A program made the translations under genes and the position numbers. From Hamiltosporidium tvaerminnensis (taxonomy: Eukaryota; Microsporidia; Dubosqiidae), in assembly GCA_022605425.2 (NCBI GenBank), contig JAKIMF020000011.1, positions 868,001-932,000 on the forward strand: a stretch of 64,000 nucleotides of DNA. Direction: 5' to 3'. Under the pieces are notes generated by a model. That model had not been told where the DNA came from and did not search any database. It saw nothing but the letters and a program-made list of their open reading frames with translations. Each line of letters starts with the position of its first letter. Within the stretch, counting starts at the first letter, position 1. Shown piece by piece: positions 1-11,619 of this stretch.

Positions 1-442
1 TAAAAAAATTGTAAAATTAAGAATCATTTTATATTTATTTGTAGTAAATTAACAAAATCTGAATTAAAAAAATCAAGAAATATTAATTTTTAGTAAGAAC
101 TTAAGAAAAATGGTTTAATGATAAAATATCAAAATATATTTTGGATGTATAAATTGTTGAAAATTACATTTAAAACAGTTTTTCTTAAAAAATCAAGAAA
201 TTTTTTTCGGGTAAATTAAAAATACTAAAGATAATATTTAATTTAAAAATTTAAATTATCTGAATTATTTTTTTTTCCCTAAATATAATGAATTTCAAAT
301 TTAACATTTAATAAAGTCATAATTAATTCAAACTTAATTTAATAATTAATATTTAATAATAAATTCAATGAAAAAAATCATTAAAAATATATTTTCGACG
401 TTTTTTCAGTTCTTTAAACTAACCTTATTTGTTTCTTAAAAC
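1..442. other. A+T-rich flank without a gene
   Basis: I see no gene here. The stretch is almost pure A/T with homopolymer runs. It has a diverged mirror image upstream of the secreted-protein gene at the other end of the window (about 63000-63400 read in reverse), for example a shared AAAAAAATCAAGAAAT motif. It is therefore probably the upstream part of a duplicated unit rather than unique DNA. Confidence 0.5.
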
Positions 443-450
443 TATAAATA
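443..450 (+). promoter_or_regulatory. TATA-like box and CCC before the ATG
   Basis: TATAAATA lies about 20 bases before the ATG at 470, and CCC directly abuts that ATG (TTCATACCCATG). The paralogue at 62529-62948 has the same box at the same spacing and the same CCCATG. Such compact promoters and C-rich tracts before the start are known from microsporidia. Conservation between two otherwise diverged flanks supports function. Confidence 0.5.
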
Positions 451-469
451 ATTTGCAAGTTTCATACCC

Positions 470-756
470 ATGAAGTTCAAAAGACAAACAATTACAGGCA
501 TTCTGTTTTTTTTCGCTCTCTTTACAAGTGTTATGTGTTCAGTTGATGAAGACCATAAGGATGTGAAAAGGATGTAGTAGAAGCCGAAGCTAAAGAAGCA
601 AGTCCACCTGCCCAGGTAAGTGAAGAAATCGAAGAGAACATCGAGGAAGAAAATAGTAACAAGGATGACAAAAATACTGCTGAATTAAAACCAGTTAAAA
701 ACCAGGGTGGTTTCAAACATCCCCACGCTCATACAAGAGGCCACCCCCATTTTTAA
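470..756 (+). pseudogene. frameshifted small secreted acidic protein
   Basis: The ATG at 470 opens a hydrophobic signal peptide ending FTSVMCSVDE, nearly the same as in the intact gene at 62529-62948. The frame stops at TAG 575-577. One frame away, reading continues from about 571 to TAA 754-756, giving an acidic, Glu-rich segment and a His/Pro-rich tail (HPHAHTRGHPHF). The span is not a multiple of three, so one small indel near GTGAAAAGG (564-572) breaks the gene. Upstream and downstream DNA also resembles the other paralogue. The function is unknown; a secreted effector-like role is only inferred. A sequencing indel could mimic the break. Confidence 0.6.
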
Positions 757-930
757 TTTATTTTAAAGTGTTATCATTCATCTTATTTTAGATTTTATGT
801 TTTTTTTAATTGTTCAAATTATAGCTAATGATTTAGATTTTTATTTTCCTTAAATATTTTATAGTATTTTACGATACTTTATCTAATGATTATATTGATT
901 TTAAATAGATAGGTCATTATTCTTAGTATT
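757..930. other. 3' flank homologous to the other paralogue's flank
   Basis: This short A+T-rich stretch aligns with the reverse complement of about 62370-62530, for example around TTATCTAATGATTATATT. The duplicated unit of the small secreted gene therefore extends past its stop codon. The similarity ends at about 905-930, where the GC-richer retroposon begins. Confidence 0.5.
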
Positions 931-1650
931 GTAAAGTGGAGGATAACCACATAAAAAACTTTCTGCTTGGCAATGAGTGCGTGAAACTGGTGTGAGATCA
1001 TTGTTTTGATTTTTGATGGAAAAAAAACCACACTACATCTTCAGTTGTTCCATGAAAGTTGTTATGAAGAGGAGAGGTCTAAGAAATAGAGAAACTTATT
1101 CTACAAATTTATTTGTTAGTTTTTAATGTAACCAGATTGCAGACCGCAGCTTAAATTATAGATAATTGCCATTTTAAAGCATAGAAACCTAGCCTTGCTC
1201 ACTCGGGTTAGAAGACTTAGCGCCTGGGAGATACAAAACAAAAAACCATTTAAAGCCAGGAGATCTAAGTAGCAAGTTAAACCTGTTGGTATGACATTGC
1301 ATTGTCTAGGTGGACTTTATGTAAATCTCTGAAATATATCTTAGCTAGAAGTTTATTGGGTTCCGAAAGTGTAGAGTATTTGTGAATGCTGCATAGTCTT
1401 GGGGGAGCCCAGGGGGGGCTTCGATCACACTCCATGCAACAGACATTAAAAAACTTCGGGACACTGCCTTCTCTATTAATTAAGTTCTACATACCTGGTA
1501 GATTAAATGCTTTGATACGTAGGTATCGCAGGAGTTACCGATGGAGTGTTGGGGTAGCAGTCATTTATGTTAAAACTAGAACTGCGTTAACCCATGAAAA
1601 CAAATATAACACTTGTCACTGTTTTAAAAAGATGTAATACTTTAATAAAG
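931..1650 (+). mobile_element. ~720-bp non-coding GC-richer retroposon, left copy
   Basis: The segment is clearly richer in G+C than its surroundings. It recurs at 58806-59524 (minus strand, mirror position) and at 30392-31127 (spacer, different flanks). Shared landmarks run in order: AACTTTCTGCTTGG near the start, TTGCTCACTCGGGTTAGAAG in the middle, TTATTGGGTTCCGAAAGTG, then AAAACAAATATAACACTTG and a terminal AATAAAG. Open frames differ between copies, so it does not look coding. The 3' end is followed by ATATTTTAAGTCAG (1651-1664), which flanks both ends of the right copy as a target duplication. Here the 5' partner is missing, because arm homology ends exactly at the element's 5' end. I recognise no rRNA, tRNA or known SINE head. 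Confidence 0.65.
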
Positions 1651-1664
1651 ATATTTTAAGTCAG

Positions 1665-4600
1665 TAATAAATTAAAATAAAATTTTATTGTCTAATGAAA
1701 TTTGTTATCAAAAAAGAAAATTTAAAATTCTAATAAATTATCAATAATTTCTTAAAACAACTTTTCAAGCGTTTTTTATATATACTTTTTATATTTAATG
1801 ATTAGAAATTCACTAAGAAAAATTAAATATATTTAATATTAAATGTAATCTACTATGTATTCATAAATATTTAAATGTATTTGTGTGTTTTTAGACGTTA
1901 AACTGTTTGCTAAACGAAAGAATTAATATAAATTGATATTTGTTTTTTTATATAAATTTACTGCATTTTGTTCTAAGTTACGTTCAAAGTTTGACAGAAA
2001 TAAATAATTGAATAATTTTTATAGTTTTAAATTTTAATATTTTCTAATTTATATTTTAGTTGTGATAATCACTTGTTTGCTTGTTTTCTGCTATAAATGG
2101 TATATTTAGTGACGGTTACGGAAAATTTGCGGATGGAATGTGCTTAAATGATAAATTTTATAGAAGTATTTAAATTTCGCTGCAACATGAAAAATTATGG
2201 AAAATCATTGATTATGAACGTCTGAAAAGCAGAATTTATTCAGCTTTTCGTTAACATAATGATTCATATTAGTTAACATCGGTTCTTAAGTTCTTTTTTT
2301 TGAAGAATCACAACACATAAAAAAGAAAGAACAAAGAAAAATCCGAACACACCTAACACTCGATAAAAAAAGACTGGAGAGCAATCATGGGCTCGTTAAA
2401 GTGCGAGGAGTAAAAGAAATGAGTCGATAACGACAAATGGCAAGTCTGCAAGAATCGCTTAACAACCACTTAGCCGATTAGTAAACTTATCAAGTGACGG
2501 AGGGAAATTTAGTGGTTCTAATATAAATTAGATATTGTGATAAGTTATCTTAGATTGTTTTTAAATGTTCCATTTCTTTCAAAAATTATTCGAATTGTTG
2601 GTTAATTTTTATATATGATAGTATGATTTATAAAATAACTTGTTTTTTTACTTCCTATTTGTTTGCTATGTCCAAACTATTTCTCATTTCAATTAATTTC
2701 TCGTTTTTTTCGTTTCCTTTGTCTTATTTGAATCGATTCGTCTCTTTCGAGATTTTTCTTCATGATTAAAAGTCTAAAGTTCGACTTTCTATTGAATACG
2801 ATGCTTCATTTCGGATTTATGCCTATTATTAACAATTCTTTCAATTCATTTATATCTTGGTTCTCTCCATGATTTTTATTCATGTATTTTTTTGCTTTCC
2901 TGATCATTTGTTTAGACTCAATTTTTTTGATCAAAGAAATTATTTTGAATATCCATCTAAAAAATATAAACAGACTGTATATCCATATTCTTAGATAAAG
3001 TTTGACATTTTAAGTTGTGTATTATTACAGATACAAATATTTGTAACCAAAATTATCCTGTGAACGCTCATCACAATACTATTTTTACAAATGAAACTTA
3101 TACATTTAGAAGAAATTTGTATATCTTTGGTTTTTCCGTCCAAATTGAATTAAATCTGAAGAATAATGTTGTTTCAAGGTATTTATCTCGTAAAATCTTT
3201 CTAAAAAAACAAACTATTGTCTTGTATTTAAGATTTTTACAAAGGTTTTTAAGATTTTTAATCATATTGTTCAAAATAATTTTTAGATACATTTAAAAAC
3301 AATTTCTGTCTGGTCTGTTTGGAAGTCAGATGATCTATACGAATTCGGCAAAGGCAAAGAAATTATTCAGCTGATTTATTGCGTGGTTAAACAAGGCTAT
3401 GACAAAACGTTTTCTCACATTTAATCGCTGGATTTTTATTGTTTGGTATGCAGATTTCTGTTCGAAGTGCTAATGTCTTCAAGAGACATTTTTAGACCCG
3501 ATATAGCAAAAAATCATTGAATTTCGAGACCCTTTATCCGAAATCTTAGAAACGCTCAAATACTTAAGACATTATCATTCATTTTGTAAAAAATGTTTAA
3601 GTTCGAGTATTGCAGGAGAAAATTTCTTTACATAATTTCCTCTGTACGTTTATTAAAATTTCTTTTGAAATTTTCTTTGTTCTATAGAAATTCCATTGAG
3701 ACAAAACCTTTTAATAAAGTCAATACAGGCTTTATGAGTATTTTCCTTATTTTGAATCGCTGTTCATCTGATTAATGATCTTTTGTTTTACCGGATCTAT
3801 TTTTAAATTTCGGAAGAATATTGTCTCTCATAAGAAAACAATGCAGAACATTTCAATTTTATTTCTCGAAATTTATAAAAGCTATTTAAAATATGGAGAA
3901 GATGTATATTGCTAATCTCGGTCTTATGTGTAAATTTTATTTCACTTACAGAAACTAGAAATTTAAAGTTCTATATTCCTCTAAGAAAGTAAATTTAGAA
4001 TATTGTATGTTGATTAACAAAGAAAAACAAGTTTTTTGACTTTAAATGATTTGACACTGTCTTTTGGATTTTATAAAATTCTTTTCTATAATCCTTAAAA
4101 TTATTTCTTTTATGATTTACTCTGCTGCTTTATATTATTGCCAAAAGTTTCTAAAAAACCACATCTTCTCCAAAAGAAAGGCTTATCTTCATATTTGTCA
4201 TTTATATGTTACATCTATCTATCTATTTTAAGCCAAACCCTCAGAAAATTTCTTTCTCAGTTGCTATAGATTCCAACATATAATTATGCAATCTAAAGAG
4301 CTTAATTATCACACTCTAGTAAGTTTTATTTCGTAGAATAAGAAATATAAATGTATGTATAGCCTTGTATATTGCTACTTTAAAATTGATTGCCTATGCT
4401 TTTTACCAAACAGAAGCACCATACACAAAAAATTATCTCTTCGCCGTATTTTTCTGCTAAATTTCATCAGTGATGAATAATTTAGCCAAATTAAACCATC
4501 ATTTTTTGAGTTTGATATAGTAACATAACCAAATTTAAATTCACGCTATAATTTATTTTTTAAATTCATCATATTAGAATAGTATTTTTTCGGTGAAAAT

Positions 4601-6430
4601 GTCGTTTAGACATTATTTGTAAATCGTTTACCAATTTTTTTAAAACTTAGTGAAGGTAAATTTGAAGCAAGCATGTAATTTCCTGCTCTACCCTTCTTTC
4701 TGTCTCAAAGTCATTTTTAAAGACTATTTATTTAATATTTAGTTGAATAATTTTCTTTTTATAGATTTTATGAATAGTGGTGTAATAAAGAGTATATTGC
4801 TCTGATGTCATAGCCTCTGAATAGTATGCTTTTTATGAATAAATACTTTAAACAAGGGTAAAACGTATTTTTTTGACATTTTATATAGCCACATGATTTT
4901 TACTAGGAAAAAAGTTTTTATTATAGCCCGTAGTTCTGTGAAGAAAAAATCAAAAAAATAGCTATTTCTGCCGTTTTTGTCAAAAAATGAATTGATATAC
5001 CGAAGAAACTTTCAAATTAAAGAAAAAGGCATTGGCATGTGTATAAACCCTCTGTATAAAACAACCATCATAATAATTAGGCTCTTATAGTCCTTCTCAT
5101 TTTAAACCTACAGCTTACAATTTGTGTCTCAAATATCATACAATTGGTCAAAAAAATCCAAACACTAACGAGAGAAATAAATTTAAAACACTTGAGATAT
5201 ATGCTCAAATATACTGACTTACTTTCGAATTTCATAGATTAAAATTTTCTCTACTTGATATTTATTGGCTTATTTTTCTTGAAACATGACCCAATCAAAT
5301 TCTTTATCGTTTAGATTTAAATACGACACGGGTTCAAATCTTTAGAGTTTTTTCTAAAGGGGACAATTTTTTTTCTTTTTTTGGTTTCTCATGAGAGTCT
5401 TAGAAATTTTTACTCGTAAAATATCATCTAAGTTTTCTTTCTTATATTATTTAAGCATTTTTTTGTTTTCTCAATCATAAGAAATAAGCACTGCTTTATT
5501 ATACATCCAGCCTTCTATAATGAAATAGTTTTCAGAGAACTTTCCTAGCCACTGATCATACGATCGATGATATCTAAGTGATACCATTACCCAATTACCT
5601 TAAAGGTTTTTTTATTGAAGCAATTTTCTTTTCTGATTTTATTCCGTGATTGCCACGATTATATTCTAATACTTATATCGAACATATTTAGCATTAGTTT
5701 CACTTTATCGCTTTTTTCATTTAGACAAGAAAAATGGTTGTGCCACTTTGACAGTTTGCGCCATATTTCTATTTCTAGATAAAATCACAATATTCTAATA
5801 TTTTGTTTGAAAGCTTGTAAATTTATATTTTAGTACTTTGAAATTTAGATCAGTTTTTTAAGAATACACCTTTAAGATTTTTTTACGAAAGGAGAACATT
5901 TTTAGACTATTCTTAGGTTCCCGCTTAGGTAATCTGACATGTGAAATCATATATTTGTCGCTTTTATCTACGAGTAATAACGGAATGCATATTTCTAATA
6001 CTACCGGTACTCTATATATCTAATAAGATAATAGGCCGAAAAATAATGCGTTATGGGCACAGAGACTAGTGTCTAACAATTTTTGTTTCGCAACAGATAG
6101 GTGTATTTATAGATAGCCAGTTAAGCTGAAGACCATATATATCGATATTATAACCAAACCAAATAATTTTTATTCTTTTGGATCTTTTTTTTTTAAATTC
6201 TATCTTTTCACTTTTTAAAGCTTCCCATTTAAATTCTTACTTCTAAACTATAGTATTTAAATTAAATAAATACCTAATTTTTTAATCTATAGTTTTAAAA
6301 AAAAATATAAATTCAAATTTTTTGATCCAAAAAATCTATATTCATTAGAACTCAAATCATTTTTTAAGTTCATTTATAAATTTAAACAAAACTTTTAAAG
6401 GTTTTCGAAAAAAACACTTGTAGTCTATCT
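1665..6430. other. gene-poor A+T-rich stretch of the left arm
   Basis: I see no convincing gene in these 4.8 kb. Short open frames occur on both strands and often overlap, as expected in A+T-rich DNA. A 60-codon frame at 3593-3775 is unchanged in the other arm, but so is much of its neighbourhood. A few blocks have less biased composition (about 2340-2500, 2680-2790 and 3300-3560) and read like old coding or mobile DNA, but I could not assign them. TGGTCAAAAAAATCCAAACAC (5145-5165) looks like a Tc1/mariner inverted-repeat end. Confidence 0.5.
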
Positions 6431-6684
6431 TACTTTCCCATCATTCTGGGAGAAAAATTGGCTTGGAGTATTTTCTACATCTTATAAGAAGTAAATAAAA
6501 GGTAATGATACATAAGGTTGGATGTAGGGTTAACAACCCACCCTTGAAAACCACCTTGTCACAAAATTCGGGGGAGCAAACAAACCCACTTATTGTAGAG
6601 ACGAGTGGTTGGTATTATTGAGTAAGACCAAGGCCTATACCAGCTTGTACTGCCGGGGATAAATGAACCGTGCTTAGACTGAAC
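6431..6684 (+). repeat. GC-richer ~250-bp repeat A, left copy
   Basis: A non-coding block much richer in G+C than its flanks, mirrored at 53775-54026. It contains a GGGTT-AAC-AACCC hairpin followed by AAACCACC, then GCAAACAAACCCACT, GGTATTATTGAGTAAGACC and GTACTGCCGGGG. Repeat B (11041-11258, read on the minus strand) shows the same order of landmarks, so A and B form one family. It resembles the structured untranslated ends of LINE-type elements, but that is inference. It lies just downstream of the 515-residue gene. Confidence 0.5.
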
Positions 6685-6960
6685 AATAATAGCGATTAAA
6701 ATATATTATTTCTTGATTGAATCGTCTAAAAATATTTTTAAAACGAATAAAAAATATTGCTGTTTTAATAAAAAGAAATGTTTAACATGACAATCATTAT
6801 ATAATTTAACTATTAAATAATTGATTAACGATGTATTTTGAATTATTTATAAATGTTTTACTTTGCAATAAAAAGTTAAAATATAAAAAGCGTTAGAAGC
6901 TACGTACTTTTAATCAAATTTACCAATAAATTTGCATTATCATAAAGACCAATGATTCGA

Positions 6961-8508
6961 TTATTCCCATATTATCCTTTTCTTTTTAATAAATCCTTCA
7001 GTTTTAAAATACTCTGTCAAAGCTGATTTGAAAAAATATGAAAAGAAAAGCAAAATGTTCTTTTGCACAATTGGTATCGCATCAGTACCATCTTCCTGTA
7101 AAATTTCATGATCAAATCCATTTTCATTAATAAATTTAGTAAATATAAATCTAAAAACAGAATCACAAACACTGTGTAAATAGAAGCAAACATAAGTTGA
7201 TGATCTAATTTCGTTCTTTAGCGTCACAAAAAACGTTTTGATTTCATCACAAAAAGGTGTTAGATTTGTAATTTCTTTGAATGTTTCGTTCAACTGTGTT
7301 TGCCGTTCTTTTTCAATTTCCGAAAAATTTTGTTTTAACACATGAAAAAACATTACTCTTTCAAGTTTTAAACAAAGTTGTTTAATAAACACTGTCAGCC
7401 ATTCTTCTATATTTAACTTGAATGTTAAATTTAGACTTCGACTTGAAAGTTTGAAAAACAGAAAATTTATAGAATTCCTGAAACACTCATGGTATCTTTT
7501 AGGAAAAACACACATTAGATCATCTATGATCATAAGAGGCGTATGTATATCATCAAAATCAATAATCCATGAAAATGTTTTTGGTTGATATGAGCCAGGT
7601 GTTTTGTCAACCAAGCCAAAATTGGAGATCATAAAAACAAGACTATCATAATATTGCTTCTTATATTCGATTTGGGTTTGTGAAATCGCACTATCATAAT
7701 AGCTCGGGCATTTCCAATTGTTTAATGAATATATTTTTTTAATGGCTTTTACAAATTGATTATTTTCAATTACAGCACTCCAAAATTCTTTATTTTTATT
7801 TAAATCATAAATTGATAATTCAGGAAATATTTTATTTAAAGCGCCAAAACCACCTTTAAAGGCAACTGTGACTTCATCGCATAAAAAGGATAGAAAGTCT
7901 TCATCATGAATACTATCTAGAATTATTTTTATTTTTTCGTCTTGTGTAACCAGTTCCTTTTCGTTTATTTCTCTCGTTTTTATAGCATCAAGTCTTTCTA
8001 AAATTCTTGGGTTGGAAAATTCTTCGTTTAATAAAAGTTCTGTATATACCGTGAACTCATTTTCTTTCAGAAATGTTTGCACGTTCCAAAAAGCAATAAA
8101 TCTCGCAACGAATATATCGATAAACATTAAAAATAGCGATCTGTATATGATTTTTATATTTCTTAAATTTTCATCACCTAAACAATCGATGAATTTGATT
8201 TGTTTTTCAATAGATAATATCAAACAGTTTTTTAATAAGGATTTTAGTCTGTCTATATGCGTTTGAAATAATATTTTGACTAAAGGAATAGCAATTGAAA
8301 TATCTTCTATAGTGTCTTGAAAATTGTTTGTAATTGTAATACTAAAACTTTTATTTTCGTCCGAATTTGCAGAAATCGGGTATTCTAATCGATATATTCT
8401 TTCATTTAGCAGATTTATCATTTTATTAGCAGATTCCACAGTATTCTGACTCTCAGAGACCCTTAGACATAGAATATTATGTAAAATTAATGCAATGCAA
8501 ACATTCAT
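6961..8508 (-). CDS. secreted 515-residue protein of an unnamed paralogous family
   Basis: I do not recognise this protein. It starts with a short hydrophobic leader (residues 1-18) consistent with a signal peptide. The rest is mostly helical and rich in Ile, Phe, Lys and Glu, with no clear second membrane segment. Three relatives in the window share two blocks: one around residues 54-85 (TN-x2-QDTIEDIS) and IDFDDIHTP at 316-324. They also share EIKTFF, SSTYV and a C-terminal end, YFKTEGFIKKKRIIWE. The mirror copy at 51951-53498 is intact with about 14 substitutions. The start is supported by GATATCGACC next to the ATG and by alignment of both arms. A secreted, lineage-specific family in an intracellular parasite suggests a host-interface role, but this is inference. 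Confidence 0.85.
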   Translation of the reverse strand: MNVCIALILHNILCLRVSESQNTVESANKMINLLNERIYRLEYPISANSDENKSFSITITNNFQDTIEDISIAIPLVKILFQTHIDRLKSLLKNCLILSIEKQIKFIDCLGDENLRNIKIIYRSLFLMFIDIFVARFIAFWNVQTFLKENEFTVYTELLLNEEFSNPRILERLDAIKTREINEKELVTQDEKIKIILDSIHDEDFLSFLCDEVTVAFKGGFGALNKIFPELSIYDLNKNKEFWSAVIENNQFVKAIKKIYSLNNWKCPSYYDSAISQTQIEYKKQYYDSLVFMISNFGLVDKTPGSYQPKTFSWIIDFDDIHTPLMIIDDLMCVFPKRYHECFRNSINFLFFKLSSRSLNLTFKLNIEEWLTVFIKQLCLKLERVMFFHVLKQNFSEIEKERQTQLNETFKEITNLTPFCDEIKTFFVTLKNEIRSSTYVCFYLHSVCDSVFRFIFTKFINENGFDHEILQEDGTDAIPIVQKNILLFFSYFFKSALTEYFKTEGFIKKKRIIWE

Positions 8509-11040
8509 GGTCGATATCCTATATTTCTAATATATATTTAATTAAAAAATATTTAATCTAAAAAAAGTAAATTAAAACACGTTAACTCCGCATAAATTAT
8601 TTTATTTTTATCGATTAAATTAATAATAAATTAAAGATATTAATGTTTCCAAAAAAAAGTAGTAGACAAAATACAGCTCATTCTGTAATCTGGATTTCAA
8701 TTCCTTTGATGTAACTGGGTTATATTGTTCACTTATCGTTTCACATATATAAGTAACCCAAAGTAGTAGAAAACGCGCCAATGTAAGTAAAAAATAACCT
8801 GAGAAATCTGGCAACTAAATGAGTTCAAGCATACAAGACTGAAATCTCAGATTTGGAAAACGCATTGTTACAATTCTTTCTTTATGAAATCTAAGTCGTA
8901 AAAGCATCCCATGAAAAAATATTTAGAGTGAAGCAATATTTTTTTTGGTTTTAAAGTCATTCTAAATAAACTATTTTTATTTCAAGAGTATAAGTTTGAT
9001 CAACAGAGATATATTTACAGTCGCCGAATTTTTTTAAAAATAATAGTTTACACAAAAGGTATCAGTTTTTATGTATATTTACTTAAAATAACCTATGTAA
9101 AAATGTAATAAAAAAAGGGTTTTGATAGGTTTTTCAACCTTTAAAACAGTTTATATCATTGTGAAAAAAATTTCGCACCGAATTTAATTTTTGGTATTTT
9201 TTATTTTTTAATCCACTAGCATCTTTCAGAATGCGCACGATTAGAGAAATTTTGTGCTTGTTTGAATTATCATTGTATTGTTTTTTTCTTGACAGCTGGT
9301 CTAAAGGAAAATAAAGAATATTTGATAAAGAGATCGTATGTTATATGTTTTAATTAATCCAATGAATACATCTTGTTTTAGCTTTTCTTATTAATATTAG
9401 TAGAAATTGTCAAGTATTTTGTAGTAAGAATATTATAATGTACCTCCGAAAGACGAATTCGATCTTTGGCTGGTACATAGTTCATCTTTCGGAAAAAAAA
9501 TGAACGCTTCAAGCTGATATACAGCGAGTAAAAGCAAAATTTCTATAGATCTTTATGATTCGGCGAATCTAAAATTAAATTGGTAACTAAATTCCATCAC
9601 AGAGGAAGAAAAGCCAAAAAAATAGCGAATACATACAGAATAAAAAGATAATAAAAAAAAATATAATTCGATTGTTTTTCGAACTTAAATAGACTATAAT
9701 TAAAACTATATAATATTTTAGAAATAATTCCGGCAAAATACTGATGAAAGATTTTTTCGGCATTCAAATAAATAAATGCTTACCTTAGCTTAACTCTTTT
9801 TCATTAAATTTTTTATTTTTTCAGAATAAAAAAGGCCCTTTTTGATCGCTGATCTTTCCAAGGGACCGAATTTATATAAGAAGCCCGTAGCTGCTTTAAA
9901 ACAACAACTATTCGCTTTTTGTTATATCTATGAAGCTTTTGGTTCTATACAGTCCCATATTTTTAATACATATATTCAAAGATTTATATTATAAATTTAG
10001 AAGTTTTTGATTCCATGACAGTTCGTTCTGATCGTCAATATATTTTCACTATTTTGCAGTGCACAAAACAAAAAAACACATATTTTTTTTACCTACCTTG
10101 CGATTTCTTATCTGCTCCGAGTTCTTTATATTTATGGTTTTCCCCATTTTGTTGATCCTCATTTTTTTTAATAAAGTTTTTTTTCGCTATTTTAAGTCAA
10201 TCCTGTAAAAACAGAAATTTAAACACAAATAGGCCCTATAAAGCTTGATGGTTGTCTGTTGAACACATCAGAACTTGGTTGAAGATATGCGAAGCAAATA
10301 TATTGATTTTTTGTGCAATATTGTTCTATGCATTATATTTATAATTTTCTTTTTTGTATTATTAGCATTTCCTCTTGGCTTGAATCAATACAAAAAATAT
10401 AGCAAATCTTTGCATTAGTTAAACTAATAACAAAGGTAAAAAATATCATGCTATTTATGGTGCGGTTACTATACTTTTTCTCAACTTTTTTATTCAAAAA
10501 ATACGAAAGTAATGTCGATCTATACATTTTAGGAAAATTTTTATTTTAGGATTGAACAAAAAATGGTTGCACAGATTACATCATATTCACATCCTCATTT
10601 TTTATAAGGAAATATTTATGATTATAATGTAAACAGTAAATAAGTAGAAACAATATAGCAATTTATAATATTCATAGCCAAGAATATGATTAAAAATTAT
10701 TTGTATATTTAGTCTGGTATTTCATTATATATGTGAAAATCTATCGCTATTCTTTTTGCTTTACAAAATCTTAATAAACATTTCAATTCTCGAGGGTGAT
10801 TTTAGAGAAAGATAAATTGGATAGACTGGGTATAATTATTATTAACAATTATCCTGGTTTAGATTATTGTATCGAAAACCATTATAAAAACTAAAGATTT
10901 TTAAAAGAAAGCGAACAATTTTTGGGATTTTTTTATGCTTATCAGCTTTTTTTATCATGAATCGTATTTTGAATAATACCTAACAAAAATTTTAGATTTT
11001 CTCTAACATTTTCATTTTTTGACATATTCATTCATTCAAA
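8509..11040. other. gene-poor stretch between the 515-residue gene and repeat B
   Basis: No gene is supported. The stretch holds a hairpin at 9445-9493 and, at about 9850-10155 on the plus strand, the broken counterpart of a 103-codon frame that is open in the other arm (50304-50615, minus strand). Here that frame stops soon after the shared FAFCYIYEAFGS segment. The rest is A+T-rich with short overlapping frames on both strands. Confidence 0.5.
9445..9493. repeat. conserved 49-nt hairpin
   Basis: TCCGAAAGACGAA and TTCATCTTTCGGA can pair over 12 of 13 positions around a 23-nt loop containing TTTGGCTGGTAC. The same 49 nt occur in the right arm at 50966-51014. It is GC-richer than its surroundings. 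I cannot tell a transcription-end hairpin from a small mobile-element end or a folded RNA. Confidence 0.4.
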
Positions 11041-11258
11041 CTCGGTACTAGAACTGTGCCTGAATCCTACCTTCTCTCGGTAATATCGCCCATCTGTCTC
11101 TTTCAGTGGGTTCGTTTGCATTTTTGATTTCGTAATAAGGCGATAAAGGGAGGGTGGTTAGCCATACGCCCGACACCGACTTGGAGGACCAGTTCAATTA
11201 GTCGCCTCTTAAATTAAAACAGGGAATCTCCAAGCCAAGTCTACACTAGGCATGATAG
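11041..11258 (-). repeat. GC-richer ~220-bp repeat B, left copy
   Basis: Read on the minus strand this block runs GGCTTGGAG, GTCGGTGTCGGGCGTATGGC, TAACCACCCTCCC, GCAAACGAACCCACT, GCGATATTACCGAG and TTCTAGTACCGAG. These are the landmarks of repeat A in the same order, about 60-70% alike by eye. It is mirrored at 49205-49423. It is non-coding and far richer in G+C than its flanks. It lies about 360 bp before a retrotransposon fragment, but nothing shows that they belong together. Confidence 0.45.
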
Positions 11259-11619
11259 AGAAAGGATATTATGTTGATCATCTATAAATATACATATAGG
11301 TAAGTTTTTTTAACTCAATATTTGTAAAAATAATTTGTTTATCATGACGGAAGTTATTTATTGAGAACTCATTAGAACCTATTTCATTACTTCTTAAAAT
11401 ATTAAAAAATCTGAAACAGAAATATTAGCATATTTGAAATATAAACAATGCTTATCCAAAATAAAAAAAATTCGGTTTTCTCTTTATTAATATATGTTTC
11501 ATTTGGTTTATGCTGGTTTCCTTGAATATAATATTAAGTTATACCAATATGTATCGAAATAACCTCTTTTTAAATGCTGAAAGTTGCAGCTTATTTTTTG
11601 TACAAATTATTTATAAAAA

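Noticed and set aside
616-621. GTAAGT, a possible 5' splice site in the small secreted gene
   Set aside because: The reading frame continues through it without interruption and no matching branch or acceptor site is needed; the break in this gene is the upstream indel.
931-1650. The GC-rich repeat as an rRNA or spliceosomal RNA gene
   Set aside because: No stretch matches conserved rRNA cores I know, and target duplications at two loci show it behaves as an inserted element.
3015-3296. 93-codon frame in the gene-poor stretch
   Set aside because: The opposite strand is open over the same bases, the composition is extreme, and the mirror copy is truncated.
4203-4217. TCTA microsatellite
   Set aside because: Only three to four units, present in both arms; not notable in such biased sequence.
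5325-5350. ACGGGTTCAAATC looks like a tRNA T-loop
   Set aside because: The bases on either side cannot form the five-pair T-stem and no acceptor stem or D-arm can be drawn upstream.
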